From Cellvibrionales bacterium (GTDB taxonomy: Bacteria; Pseudomonadota; Gammaproteobacteria; Pseudomonadales; UBA7239): DNA of 64,000 bases. The notes under the pieces are model-generated. The model had not been told where the DNA came from and made no database searches. It saw only the letters and a program-made list of their open reading frames with translations. Position numbers and translations under genes: made by a program. Each line of letters begins with the position of its first letter. Within the stretch, counting starts at the first letter, position 1. Below are positions 52,062-63,000 of this stretch, piece after piece. The stretch covers positions 806,001 to 870,000 of the forward strand of contig JADJPU010000001.1 in assembly GCA_016713115.1 (NCBI GenBank), read 5' to 3'.

Positions 52062-52901
52062 ATGAATGAAGACATAGCCATTGCTTTATCGTTATTCGGC
52101 ACGATCGTGACATGGGCGCTAGCGTGGCTCGTGGTTGTAGATCACTGCAACAAACAAGGAGGAAACCTCTTTGTTTCTCATCTATTAGGGATATTCATTG
52201 GCAGCGGCGCAGCGTTTGGCGCGTTTTGTGTAACCGGCGCGTTATTTCTCCCTAACGACAGCGCCAACACCGCAATAGGCATAGGCATTGTGGGTGCCGC
52301 CATTCTCTCGGTGTATTGGCTCGCCTTTCTTTTTTCTAAACGCACTGTCGTTCGTCAGCAACAAAATAAAACCGTTGACTACGAAGCTATGCGCCAAAAA
52401 AACGATGCCGCACAACGGCAAAAAGCGGAAAGTCGTGCCGAACAAGAGAAAATATTGCGCATGCCAATGGAGGACTTTTACTCTATGCGCTTAGTAGATC
52501 ACATGGCATTTTGGTGTGTCATGCTATTTCTTACGGTGTGGGTCTGCTTAATACTCATTATGCTGTCAACAGGAACAAACGACAGTCTTGCGTTAACTAT
52601 CGGCAGCACACTGTGGATGCTGCTGATTTTTTATATTTTCGGAATCACGCGCCTGCATGTAATCCCTGTTGCAATATCAGTGCTTTTGGCTACCGCGAGC
52701 ACCTTATTAGAAATTTGGTGGCGACTTCGCGATAAAGTCCCTTATGCACCACCGCCGCAACTACCCATAGATAAAACGACATCTACGGATTACATGCCTT
52801 CACCACCGCCACCAAAAATCGCACGCAAGAAAGAAGCCAATTGGATGTTCCCATTTGCTATGGGGCTCTGGCTAGGGCATATGTGGGGCGATGACGATTG
52901 A
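52062..52901 (+). CDS. Unknown membrane protein
   Basis: 279 residues. Three helices at the N-terminus (~6-90), a charged cytoplasmic stretch (QQQNKTVDYEAMRQKNDAAQ, ~100-145), three helices (~150-215), and a Pro-rich tail with PSPPPPKIARKK before a last hydrophobic WMFPFAMGLWLGHMWG ending in DDD. No family recognised. It stands alone between two terminated genes; the ATG at 52062 lacks a strong ribosome site. The coding frame is clean, and codon use resembles its neighbours by eye, so it is probably a real gene. Confidence 0.7.
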   Translation: MNEDIAIALSLFGTIVTWALAWLVVVDHCNKQGGNLFVSHLLGIFIGSGAAFGAFCVTGALFLPNDSANTAIGIGIVGAAILSVYWLAFLFSKRTVVRQQQNKTVDYEAMRQKNDAAQRQKAESRAEQEKILRMPMEDFYSMRLVDHMAFWCVMLFLTVWVCLILIMLSTGTNDSLALTIGSTLWMLLIFYIFGITRLHVIPVAISVLLATASTLLEIWWRLRDKVPYAPPPQLPIDKTTSTDYMPSPPPPKIARKKEANWMFPFAMGLWLGHMWGDDD

Positions 52902-52978
52902 TACAACAGGGATGCAGGTTCTAAAAAACTCATAGCTTCCGTAAGATAGCTGCTCTGTTTTCTGCTGGTTGTGTTTTT

Positions 52979-54520
52979 ATGACGACTCCCCCCAAACCTC
53001 TTGTACTCTTGATACTCGACGGCTTCGGCTACCGCGAGGAGACCAAAGACAACGCCATTGCCGCTGCGCACACGCCAGTGTGGGATCAGCTGTGGTGCGA
53101 CAACCCGCGCAGCTTGGTGTCCGGCTCCGGTTTAGATGTGGGCTTGCCCGAAGGGCAGTTCGGCAACAGCGAAGTCGGCCACATGACACTGGGCGCAGGG
53201 CGCGTGGTGTGGCAGCAGTTGACGCGCATCGACAAAGACATCGCCGACGGCACCTTCTTTGAAAACCCTGCCTATTGCGCAGCCATCGATAAAGCCATCG
53301 CCAATAACAAAGCCGTACACATCTGGGGCTTGCTCTCCGATGGCGGCGTACACAGCCACGAAAATCACATCCTCGCCGCCCTGCAACTCGCTGTGCAGCG
53401 CGGTGCCGAGCAGGTTTATTTGCACGCGTTTTTAGATGGGCGCGACACACCGCCGCGCAGTGCAGAAGATTCACTGCGCATCACACAAGACACGCTGGAG
53501 GCACTCGGCACCGGCCGCATCGCCACACTGTGCGGTCGCTATTACGCGATGGATCGCGATAAACGCTGGGATCGCGTCGAAAAAGCTTACAACTTACTCA
53601 CTGATGGTCGCGCCGAGTTTCACGCCGCCACCGCTCTTGAAGGTTTGCACGACGCTTACGCGCGCGATGAAAACGACGAATTTGTAAAACCCACCGTGAT
53701 CGGCGCACCCGTGCAATTACACGATGGCGACGCGGTGTTGTTTATGAATTTCCGCGCCGATCGCGCACGGCAAATCACGCGCGCCTTTACCAATCCTGCG
53801 TTTGACGGTTTTGTGCGCGCACGCACTCCAACACTCGGCACCTTTGTGATGACCAGTGAATACGCCGACGATATTCCTGCGCTGTGCGCCTATCCACCAT
53901 CCACTCTGAAAAACTCATTGGGCGAATATTTAGCCAGTTTAGGCAAAACGCAATTGCGCATTGCGGAAACCGAAAAATACGCGCATGTCACTTTCTTTTT
54001 CAGCGGCGGGCGCGAAGCCTTGTACGAAGGCGAAACACGCATTCTTGTCGATTCACCCAAGGTTGCCACTTACGATTTGCAGCCGGAGATGAGCGCGTTT
54101 GAAGTCACTGATAAATTGGTGGAGGCGATAAGCAGCCAACAGTTCGATGTGATTATTTGCAATTACGCCAACGGCGATATGGTGGGGCACACCGGCATTT
54201 TCAGCGCCGCAGTAAAAGCGGTGGAGGCTCTAGATATTTGTGTAGGCCGTGTGCGCGACGCGGTATTGGCAGCCGGTGGTGAATGTTTGATCACCGCCGA
54301 TCACGGCAATTGCGAACAAATGCAGGATTACGAAGCGCAGCAAGTACACACACAGCACACTTGTGAACAAGTTCCGTTTTTGTATATCGGTCAGCGCACA
54401 GTCACTATCAATGATGGTGGTACACTGGCTGATGTTGCCCCAAGCATGCTGGCGCTGCTGAACTTGCCGCAACCGGCAGAAATGCAAGGGCGCAACCTCA
54501 TCACCATTCACAACAAATAA
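52979..54520 (+). CDS. gpmI: 2,3-bisphosphoglycerate-independent phosphoglycerate mutase
   Basis: 513-residue Mn2+-dependent glycolytic enzyme interconverting 3- and 2-phosphoglycerate. It opens with VLLILDGFGYREE, has the phosphoserine motif QFGNSEVGHMTLGAGR (Ser about residue 60), HLAFLDGRDT-like HAFLDGRDTPPRSA and the metal-binding LITADHGNCEQM at the C-terminus. Length is typical. It is the first gene of a plus-strand run with envC, as in many gammaproteobacteria (gpmI-envC). No ribosome site is obvious before the ATG. Confidence 0.97.
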   Translation: MTTPPKPLVLLILDGFGYREETKDNAIAAAHTPVWDQLWCDNPRSLVSGSGLDVGLPEGQFGNSEVGHMTLGAGRVVWQQLTRIDKDIADGTFFENPAYCAAIDKAIANNKAVHIWGLLSDGGVHSHENHILAALQLAVQRGAEQVYLHAFLDGRDTPPRSAEDSLRITQDTLEALGTGRIATLCGRYYAMDRDKRWDRVEKAYNLLTDGRAEFHAATALEGLHDAYARDENDEFVKPTVIGAPVQLHDGDAVLFMNFRADRARQITRAFTNPAFDGFVRARTPTLGTFVMTSEYADDIPALCAYPPSTLKNSLGEYLASLGKTQLRIAETEKYAHVTFFFSGGREALYEGETRILVDSPKVATYDLQPEMSAFEVTDKLVEAISSQQFDVIICNYANGDMVGHTGIFSAAVKAVEALDICVGRVRDAVLAAGGECLITADHGNCEQMQDYEAQQVHTQHTCEQVPFLYIGQRTVTINDGGTLADVAPSMLALLNLPQPAEMQGRNLITIHNK

Positions 54521-54552
54521 AACTTTTTATCACTACGCACGGAGAGGCACAC

Positions 54553-55886
54553 ATGAAAATTCATCAATCGCTATTGGCTGCTATCCTCATCGGCACATTG
54601 GCTGGCAGTGCTTTTGCTAACGACGCAGCACCGGCAGCACCTGCCGAAGCCGCCACCGCGCAAGCACCCGCTGCCGAACCAGCAACAACAGAAAATCTTG
54701 AACAAAAAATTGCCGAGATGCAGCAATCCATCGACAAATTAAAAGCGGATATTCAAACCATCCAGACCACACGCAATGAATTGCAGGCCAAGCTGGACCA
54801 GTCCGACAAAGATGTTGCGGCGCAAATGAAAAAAATCGAAGAGATCAACACCAAAATCGCAGAGAAACAAAAAGCTGCTAACGCACAAGCGGCAGAAAAA
54901 AAGCAGTAAGCAGTTCAATCGCCGATCAGCGGGAACAGATCGGCCAGCAATTGCGCGCTCTGTACACAGCAGGCGCGCAGTCGCAACTGCGCTTGCTGCT
55001 GGAACAGGACGACGCCAGCACCCTCACCCGCAACTTCCAATACAATAATTACTTGGTTGCTGCTCGCCAGCAAAAAATGCAGGCGTATCTCGATGCTATT
55101 CAACGCATCGTTGTCATAGAAAAAGAACTCGCTAACAGCATTCAAGAACTGCAAGTGCTGCAACAAACTCTCATCACTGAAAATACGCAACTGCAAGCCG
55201 AACGCGATGCCAGAAAAACCTTAATTACCAACGCCGAACAAGACCTAAAAAACAAGGACGGCGAATTGGAAAAGCTCAACCAAGATCGCGCCGCATTACA
55301 AACATTAATCGCACGCATCGAACAGCAACGCGCCCTTGCTAAAGCCAAGGAAGAACAGCGTTTGCGCGAGGAGCAGAAAAATATACAGCAACAGGAAGAG
55401 AAAACTTTCGCAACAAAAACCGCAACCGAACCATCGACAGATGATGCATCATCCACCTATAGCGCTGCCGATCTCGAACGCCTGCGCCAGCAATCTTTTA
55501 CACAACGCAAAGGAAAAATGCTGTGGCCGACGCAGGGAAAACTGCTGCATCAATTTGGCGATAATCGCCAAGGCAGCGTGACTTGGGATGGTTTACGCAT
55601 TCAAGCGGATAACGGAACGCCCGTGCACGCCATTCACGGCGGGCGCGTGATGTACGCCGACACTTTACGCGGCCAAGGCTTGTTAATCGTGCTGGATCAC
55701 GGCGATGGTTATATGAGTTTGTACGCACACAATGATGCTCTGTTGCGTGAAGCCGGCGAATGGGTGCAACCAGGCGATATCATTGCACGCGCCGGCAACA
55801 GCGGCGGCGAAAAAGAATCCGCCTTGTATTTTGAAATTCGCAAAAACGGCAATCCGATCAACCCTCTACCTTGGCTGAAAAAATAA
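54553..55886 (+). CDS. envC: EnvC-type murein hydrolase activator, frameshifted near 54896
   Basis: Periplasmic activator of AmiA/AmiB in daughter-cell separation. The first part (54553-54909) gives a signal peptide ending in GTLAGSAFA, an Ala/Pro-rich stretch and a coiled coil. The rest gives QQLRALYTAGAQSQLRLLLE and a further coiled coil, ending in a degenerate LytM/M23 domain (LLHQFGDNRQGSVTWDGLRI, LDHGDGYMSLYAHN, LYFEIRKNG). Zinc-site His residues of true M23 enzymes are replaced, as in EnvC. The two halves are out of frame at the seven-A run 54896-54902; one extra A joins them (EKKAVSSSIADQREQIG). Total ~445 aa. GGAGAGG precedes the ATG. Confidence 0.88.
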
Positions 55887-55887
55887 A

Positions 55888-57372
55888 ATGCTCCCTGACA
55901 CTTTGCACACCGCTGAAGAAACGCGCGCACTGGATGCGACGCTCATTGCTAACGGCATCAGCAGCATCGTGCTAATGAAAAAAGCCGCGCGCGCAGCATT
56001 GGAAACACTCTTAGCACACTGGCCCAATCCTGCGTGCATCACCATTTTTTGCGGCAGCGGCAACAACGGTGGCGACGGTTATTTGCTCGCAGCCCTCGCG
56101 CAAGAAAAAAATATTTCTGCACACATTATTGCGGTCGGCGCGGCTGAAAAATTTACGCCAGATACTTTACAAGCGCACGCCTACGCCACGCAAAACGGCG
56201 TGACGATTTCACCGTGGCAGAACACTATGGATTTACCCAGCAAAGGCATCGTGGTTGATGCTCTACTCGGCACCGGCAGCTACGGCGCACCACGCCACGC
56301 TTACGCCGCCGCGATTGATGCTATCAACCACAGCGGCCTGCCAGTGCTGGCGCTGGACTTGCCCTCTGGCATCGACGCCGACACCGGCTGTGCCGAAGGC
56401 GTGGCGGTGGCCGCGGATGTCACCATCACTTTTGTCGCACTGAAACGCGGTTTATTGACCGCCGACGCACCAGATTTCACCGGCCTCATTGAATACGCTG
56501 GTTTGGGTGCGGAGGAGCTAGACGCGCCCGACGATCACGACTGCGAGCGACTGGAACTCAGCACCTTGCTAGACGCACTGCCGCCGCGCCAACGCACGGC
56601 ACACAAAGGTCTGTTCGGGCATGTGATGGTGATAGGCGGTGACAGCGGCATGGGCGGCGCGGTGCTCTTGGCCACTGAAGCGGCTGCGCGCTGCGGCGCG
56701 GGCTTAGTTAGCGCCGCCACGCGACCTGAACATGTGCCGGCTGTGTTGGCACGCCGACCGGAGATCATGGCGAATGGTGTGAACTCTGGGCAGGCTCTGG
56801 AACCGCTGCTCGCCAAACCCACGGTGCTGGTTGTCGGTCCTGGCTTGGGGCGCAGCGCGTGGTCCGAGCAGATGTTGCAGCAGGCCACCTTGAGTGAGCT
56901 GCCACTGGTGCTGGATGCCGACGCACTCAACATGCTGGCCGAGGGGCGCGTGGTGCGCGAACCCCATCGCAGCGATTGGGTGCTGACCCCACACCCCGCC
57001 GAGGCCGCGCGCCTGCTGGGTATCAGCACCGCCGATGTACAGCGCGACCGTTTTGCGGCCGTGCGCGCCCTGCAACAACGCTATGGCGGCACTGTCGTGT
57101 TGAAAGGCGCGGGCAGCTTGGTGTGCGGAGCGAGCGGCATGATTGGAGTTTGCAGCAGCGGCAACCCCGGCATGGCCTCCGGCGGCATGGGGGATGTGCT
57201 AGCCGGCATCATCGGCAGCTTGCTCGCGCAAGACATAGCGCCTGAAATCGCCGCGCAATTGGGTGTTTGCCTGCACGCTGAAGCGGCGGATGCTGCCGCC
57301 GAAGAACAGGGCGAGCGCGGCTTGTTGGCGAGCGATCTCAGTGCGCAGTTGCAGGGTTTGGTGAATCCCTGA
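55888..57372 (+). CDS. nnr: Bifunctional NAD(P)H-hydrate epimerase / ADP-dependent dehydratase
   Basis: 494 residues. The N-terminal YjeF epimerase domain has IFCGSGNNGGDGYLLA and ALDLPSGIDADTG; the C-terminal kinase-like dehydratase domain has HVMVIGGDSGMGGAVLLATE, VLDADALNMLAEG, WVLTPHPAEAARLLG and PGMASGGMGDVLAGIIGS. It repairs hydrated NADH/NADPH. The ATG at 55888 follows the envC stop by one base. The length matches the fused form (YjeF/Nnr). The second half appears richer in G and C than the first by eye. Confidence 0.96.
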   Translation: MLPDTLHTAEETRALDATLIANGISSIVLMKKAARAALETLLAHWPNPACITIFCGSGNNGGDGYLLAALAQEKNISAHIIAVGAAEKFTPDTLQAHAYATQNGVTISPWQNTMDLPSKGIVVDALLGTGSYGAPRHAYAAAIDAINHSGLPVLALDLPSGIDADTGCAEGVAVAADVTITFVALKRGLLTADAPDFTGLIEYAGLGAEELDAPDDHDCERLELSTLLDALPPRQRTAHKGLFGHVMVIGGDSGMGGAVLLATEAAARCGAGLVSAATRPEHVPAVLARRPEIMANGVNSGQALEPLLAKPTVLVVGPGLGRSAWSEQMLQQATLSELPLVLDADALNMLAEGRVVREPHRSDWVLTPHPAEAARLLGISTADVQRDRFAAVRALQQRYGGTVVLKGAGSLVCGASGMIGVCSSGNPGMASGGMGDVLAGIIGSLLAQDIAPEIAAQLGVCLHAEAADAAAEEQGERGLLASDLSAQLQGLVNP

Positions 57373-57406
57373 ATGCCCCTACTGTTTCAACATCACATCT
57401 GAATAG

Positions 57407-58924
57407 TTAGGCGTTTGCCGGTGCGTTTAGCAAAATTTGTAGAAACACTTTAAATGTCTGCCACAGTCGTCCGAGCGACCAAAAACGCAGAATTCTGAGC
57501 ACACGCCGCGGGCTAGAATAAAAACGCAAATTAGCCATGCGGACAGCGTTACTCAATGGATACCCGTAAACCCTTTCATACCAAGATGTATGCGCACGGT
57601 AGCTACCACTGTCAACTTTTGCTGCATCTCTCGTTATTGATTCATGTTCACTCAGCGCCAAATCAAAGAGCGGCGTTCCCGGCTGTGGAATAACCGTAAA
57701 GAAAAACGCCAAGGTCAAATCACTTTTTAAAGCGAAATCAATACTGGCTTTGATTTCTTCTTTTGTTTCCGTTGGAAACCCCAACATAAAAGCAGCGGTT
57801 ACTTGCAATCCTTTGTCTGTAAACATTTTTATTGCATTGTTTGCTTTATCAACATCTAGATTCTTTTCAACCAAAAGCTGTAACCGCGGAGTTACCGTCT
57901 CAATGGCAATTGAAGCTGCATAAGCACCTGCTTCACACATTACATCCACAATTTCTTGGTCAATAATGTCGCCGCGCAATCCATTAGGAAATGCAAATTT
58001 CATTTTCCCAGGCCATCGCCTAGCCACTTCCCCCATGATTGCATGCACCCTAGGCTTGTGCAGATTAAAAATATCATCCTCTATATGAAATTCATCAACA
58101 CCATAGTTGTTATATAAATACTCAATCTCTGCAATCACTCGCTCTGCACTATGGTAAACAAATCTTTTTGTAAAGATGTCGTGACAATAGGTGCAAAGAT
58201 AAGGACACCCTCTTGAAGTAAACAGCGGCGAGTAACGCTTACCTTTCAAGTTAGCTGCATGATTGGGATGTTTTGCATAGCGATCAAAATCTACCAAATC
58301 CCAAGCAGGCATAGGCAAAGTATCTAAGTCTTGAACAAAATCTCTTGTTTTTGCTACATGAATTTTCCCATCTGCCAGTCGCCTTGAGAAACCAGGCAAA
58401 TCGATTCCCAAATCCTGACTCAGAGTTAAGCGCATCAACGCTTCTGGAAATACATTATCCGCAGGACCCTCAAAAACCCAATCAATGCTTTCTTCTTCAC
58501 GCAAAATCTTTTCAGACGCGTTGAGCGCAAACGGCCCACCAATCACCGTAACAATGGATTCATCAAACTGTTTTACAGTTTTTGCAATGCGATAACTTGC
58601 TTGTGCTTCAAAGTTTAACGCCGACATACCCACCACATCCGGCTTAAACTCCTGCAACAGAGGCAACAGCTCTGATGCTGGCATTTGCTCCAACTTCATA
58701 TCCAGAATTTTCACATCAACATGCTGTTGAAAGCGCGCGCGAATAGCTGATGTTAAATAGAGGATACCCATCTGCGGAGACTGCACTGCTCCAACAATTT
58801 TTTGATAGGGTTTTAACAACAAAACTTTCAAACGAGGCAACGACTGAAAATCCACACTGGATGCAATCACCTCACTATTTAACGCAGAGGGAATAAATAC
58901 TTCCGTATCAGGAGGCAATTTCAT
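57407..58924 (-). CDS. Radical SAM protein with N-terminal B12-binding-type domain
   Basis: About 505 residues. Residues ~25-170 have a cobalamin-binding-like fold (LKVLLLKPYQKI, MGILYLTSAIRA, DVVGMSALNFEAQ, VIGGPFAL) but without the DxHxxG cobalamin ligand. The radical SAM barrel then has the cluster motif CPYLCTYC and FHIEDDIFNLHKPRVHAIMG. The C-terminal ~90 residues are basic and hydrophobic (RVLRILRFWSLGRLWQTFKV), perhaps for membrane contact. Family members methylate or rearrange lipids and natural products. Its ATG overlaps the SDR stop (ATGA), so the pair likely acts together. Product unknown. Confidence 0.82.
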   Translation of the reverse strand: MKLPPDTEVFIPSALNSEVIASSVDFQSLPRLKVLLLKPYQKIVGAVQSPQMGILYLTSAIRARFQQHVDVKILDMKLEQMPASELLPLLQEFKPDVVGMSALNFEAQASYRIAKTVKQFDESIVTVIGGPFALNASEKILREEESIDWVFEGPADNVFPEALMRLTLSQDLGIDLPGFSRRLADGKIHVAKTRDFVQDLDTLPMPAWDLVDFDRYAKHPNHAANLKGKRYSPLFTSRGCPYLCTYCHDIFTKRFVYHSAERVIAEIEYLYNNYGVDEFHIEDDIFNLHKPRVHAIMGEVARRWPGKMKFAFPNGLRGDIIDQEIVDVMCEAGAYAASIAIETVTPRLQLLVEKNLDVDKANNAIKMFTDKGLQVTAAFMLGFPTETKEEIKASIDFALKSDLTLAFFFTVIPQPGTPLFDLALSEHESITRDAAKVDSGSYRAHTSWYERVYGYPLSNAVRMANLRFYSSPRRVLRILRFWSLGRLWQTFKVFLQILLNAPANA

Positions 58925-59874
58925 TTCAAAACTCTGCGCATACTCCACAGCACCAGCGGCGCGAGTGGCTTCATGATCAGCCGCGACCAACGCAAGCGCT
59001 GGCGCAAATCTGCTTGATAGTCTGCAAAACTGTGCTGCTGAAATTGCAGAATGTCTTGCGACTCAGCGGTATCCATCCAACTGGTGTAGTAGCGGTCGCT
59101 GCCGAGCATATCTCGCGGCAGAGTAATCCCCATGGCATTCAGTGCCGCACTTAAGAATTGGTGTTGCGTGACACGGCTGTCTTCACCACCTCCCAATAAC
59201 AAAACCTTATGCAAGGCGCGCGCGTTATTGATCGCATTGACCATTGCCAGCGCAACATCTTGTGGATGCACATAATGCAAGGGATTGTCTGGCGATACGG
59301 CAAACAATTTACGCATCATGGAACGATCCGCACCCAAGGTGCGCGAATCTACCGACACCCCCACGCGCAGCACACACCACGGAATTGCACTGGCCGCTAG
59401 CGCTTGCTCTACCTCCACTTTGTGCCGCGTGTAGTTGTCGCTTGGCGCCACAGCATCGTCCGCCCGCATCAAACGCGTGGCTGGCTCAGGGAATCCAAAT
59501 ACCGTTACAGAGGAGGGGTAAATCAGCAGAGGTTGTTTAACGCGCTGTTCAATATCCGCAATCAAACGCAGCGTGGCGTTGACATTGATGTCATGCGCGA
59601 GCTCAGGCGCGCGATCCGTCACCGGCGGCAGTACCGCTGCGAGGTGTATCACCGCCACACAGCCTTGCAGCAAGGGTTTGAAATCCACGGTGCGTAAATC
59701 ACCCCACACCAACTCGTCGTACAGCGTTTCTATACGCGCCGCCACCTTGCGGTTGGCGGGGTTGTCGAGATCCATGGCCAGCACACGAAAATTCTGCCGC
59801 TTGAGCTCAGCCAGCACCATCTGCCCTAAATTGCCAAACGCGCCAGTTACCAGCACCGTGCGAGAAACTATCAT
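58921..59874 (-). CDS. NAD-dependent epimerase/dehydratase (extended SDR)
   Basis: 317 residues. It has the Rossmann loop VLVTGAFGNLGQMVLAEL, an acidic residue at the end of strand 2 (LAMDLDN), HLAAVLPP, and the catalytic pair in SSVTVFGF with YTRHKVEVEQAL (Tyr-x3-Lys). A nucleotide sugar is the usual substrate of this group. It is coupled to the radical SAM gene and divergent from the repeat protein. The 161-base gap 59875-60035 holds no gene; no convincing promoter was seen in it. Confidence 0.85.
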   Translation of the reverse strand: MIVSRTVLVTGAFGNLGQMVLAELKRQNFRVLAMDLDNPANRKVAARIETLYDELVWGDLRTVDFKPLLQGCVAVIHLAAVLPPVTDRAPELAHDINVNATLRLIADIEQRVKQPLLIYPSSVTVFGFPEPATRLMRADDAVAPSDNYTRHKVEVEQALAASAIPWCVLRVGVSVDSRTLGADRSMMRKLFAVSPDNPLHYVHPQDVALAMVNAINNARALHKVLLLGGGEDSRVTQHQFLSAALNAMGITLPRDMLGSDRYYTSWMDTAESQDILQFQQHSFADYQADLRQRLRWSRLIMKPLAPLVLWSMRRVLK

Positions 59875-60035
59875 GCTTGAAACCCCCTGTTCATTTTTTA
59901 TCTGCGCAAAAGAATGGAGAGCTTGTGGCTTGATTGCAAGGCGGAATATGGTATTTCGCTAGGCTCCCGTACATAAAGAACAACTCGCCTGTAAAAAAAC
60001 ACAAGACACTCCCAGAGTGGAGTCAGGAGTACACC

Positions 60036-63000
60036 GTGAATATCCGTAGACGCTGGTTTGGTTCCGCCCTGCTGCTCGCCTCGTTACTGTTCGGGGCACC
60101 AGCTTGGTCACAGACCGGCACGCAGTTGCTGTGGGACAACAACAACGATGGTGACGGCTCGGAAATCCAGAGCCAGCCTGATACAAATGGCGGCGACTAC
60201 ATCTTCTGGATCAGCCCAGAATACGCACAACATGGTGTCTGGCGCACAGTGCTGACTGTAACCAGCGGTGAGGCACAACTCTATGTCAAGAAAGGCGACC
60301 CCACCGTCACGGGATCAGGCGTTCTCTCCTCCGCCCGGGTAGGTGACGATGCAGTGTTGGTTGATCGCTCGAAGTACAACGTAGGCGAAGCGTGGTACAT
60401 CCGTGTCAACGCCACAGCAGGAGCAACATGGACACTGCGTTCGGGCGACATTGAAGTCACTGACTGGGGTTCGGTTGACGACAACACCAAAACATCCACC
60501 GCCACCATCGGTCCTGAGGGCATGATTTGGTTCAAAGCGCAGATAAACCCGACCACAACCCCTGCCTGGGGGCTGATGGAAAACAGCGTCACACCCAAAG
60601 CTCTTTATGTGTCGCTGGATAAGGCACCGATGGCGTTCAGCACCACTACTGTTGCCGATCAGATTGAAAAAACCGCCGGACAAATGATCGCCACTCCCGG
60701 CTCGGCCTCTGGCTCCATCTACCTCGGGGTAGCTGGCACCCCGGGAGCCAACATCAACCTCAAAGCTTTCAAACATCTGATCACCACGCCCTCCACGCTG
60801 CCGGGCGGACAGTACACGGACGAAGGTATCGACAATTTCGAGTTCAGCCTGACCGGACAATCCAGCACTGCGGTCAACACCGGCGACCGCGCCGGCTTCC
60901 GCTTTGTAACCTACAAGGTTGATGTGCCAGCCAACGGCCTCGGCTGGCAAGTGAAGATGACACCAAACACCGGTGATACCGCCAATCTCTACCTGCGTTA
61001 CGCCATTGCAGCCACACCCAACGACAACAATGCGATGTCTGAACTGGATGAGCAGATCACCGATAACGCCGTTATTGTGCCACCCGATCTGGGGACTGGT
61101 CCCTCCTACATCACGGTCTACAGTCCGGACGATGCTGATTTCAGCTTCACCCTGCGCAGCGGTGATCCACAAGTTACGGCTGTTCCCTACATCAATGAAG
61201 CACCAAACCAGATCGTCAACGGTCCCGCGAACCAGAATACCGGAGGCTGGATGTACTACCGCGTGGACAACCTTGCCGAACAGCTCAATTACATGGGCTG
61301 GGAATTGCTGTTGTCCAATGCGCCCGCCAACACAACACTGGCCACCCGTCGCAATGCCATTCCGGCCAAAAGCGACTACCGTCAGACAGGTCAGAAGAAA
61401 TCCAGCACGATGCAAGCGCATCAGTCGAGCACCAACGGTCTGCTACAAAACCCCAATCACGAAGCTGATGTCTGGTATATCGGTGTCTACAACCCAACCA
61501 GCGCACTGGGAGCCTTTGAACTGACAACTCGTGCGCCGCAGCGCAGCGATCTCGATTTCAACGGTTTTTCACAGGATGTTGGGCTGACAGATGTGGATGG
61601 CAATTGCACGGCAGGGCAGGATGTGATGTCCACTCGCTATTTCAAAGTCACGGTGCCAGCAGGAGCACTGGGCTGGGATGTGCGGTTGAGCAATATATCG
61701 GGCGGCAAGCCTGTCATGATGGTGCGCCGCGACCTACTGCCAGCCAGCCTGTCGTCTGGCGGCGGCAGCGGCGCCAATAACAGCGCGGCTTGGGCATCCG
61801 GCAATTCCTTCAAGGTGATTGGCGATTACACCGACGACAAAGAGGCTGACGGCACTGATGCCAGTGGCCAGATTTTCACCGTCGGTATGGGCAGCCCACT
61901 CGAACCGGGCAATTACTACATTGCCGTGGGGCTTTCCAACCCACCAGCCAGTGGCACTTTCTGTTACAGCATTACCAGCCGCGCTATCGGTATTGGCAAT
62001 GACGGCGGCAACAAACCCTATGCCATCCAAGTGCATGATCTGCCCTTCAACGGCAGCGTATCCGCCACACTGCCCGCACGCGAGATTGCCGTGTATCGCA
62101 TCGAAGTACCTGACACCCAGCCCGGCTGGATACTGAAGCTGACACCCGATGCCGAACAAGAAGCCATGCTGGCCGTGCGGCAGGGCAGTATTCCGAATAT
62201 CGATGCCACCGAAACCACCTCTGTGGCAGATACCAACCGCTACACGGGAATAAAACGGGAGCGCAGCGGCACCGACTACTTCTACCGCTTTGCCGATAGC
62301 GGCCAGTTCCTCACACCGGGAACCTATTACGCTGTAGTGCAAAGTGAGGGTAACAGCCGCACACCACTGGATCACCTCGGAACTGGGTCGGCCAGCTTCA
62401 CGCTGACTAGCGCAGCCATGCCCTATGTCGATATTACCGACAATGTACTGGGTGAGGGCGAAACCCGCAGTTGGACGGCACAGGCACTGCCCTACGGTGA
62501 ATACCATCTGTACCGCGTGCGTGTCGCCCCGGTCTAGCGGCGATGGACATTCGCTTAAAGAACAAGACAGGCAAGCCAATACTGCTAGTGGAAAGAGCTG
62601 AGGAAGGTGAGTTTCGCCTGCCCAACGCCAAAACGAGCGCCGAGTTGTCCCTAGGTCAAGACAGAACCAAAAGTGGCTATAGCCGCGATTTCTACCATAC
62701 CGATCTAGTGACGGTGCCGATGCCTACCGGCGATTACTGGGTGTTAGTGGGCAATCAGGATCAAACTGAAGCCTCGCAGGTGGATGGCCAGTATGACCTC
62801 GATATCACTGGCCAAGCCATTCCCGATCTGCCGTTCAACGGTGGCAGCCTGACGGTACCCTTAGAAGCGACACAAAATGCGAATACCTGGCGCTACTACC
62901 GCGTGACCGTACCAAGCAACGCCGTGGGCTGGAATATCCGGCTGCGGGATGTCACAGCCGGCAACCCGCGCATGGTGATCCGTCGCGACCAATCACCCAC

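Noticed and set aside
54951..55886. Stand-alone cytoplasmic M23 peptidase starting at TTG 54951
   Set aside because: No ribosome site or signal peptide; the upstream frame supplies the missing EnvC N-terminus once the A run is corrected.
60315..61421. Minus-strand frame of 368 codons inside the repeat protein
   Set aside because: The plus strand carries a signal peptide, a ribosome site and repeats; the antisense frame exists because of the base composition.
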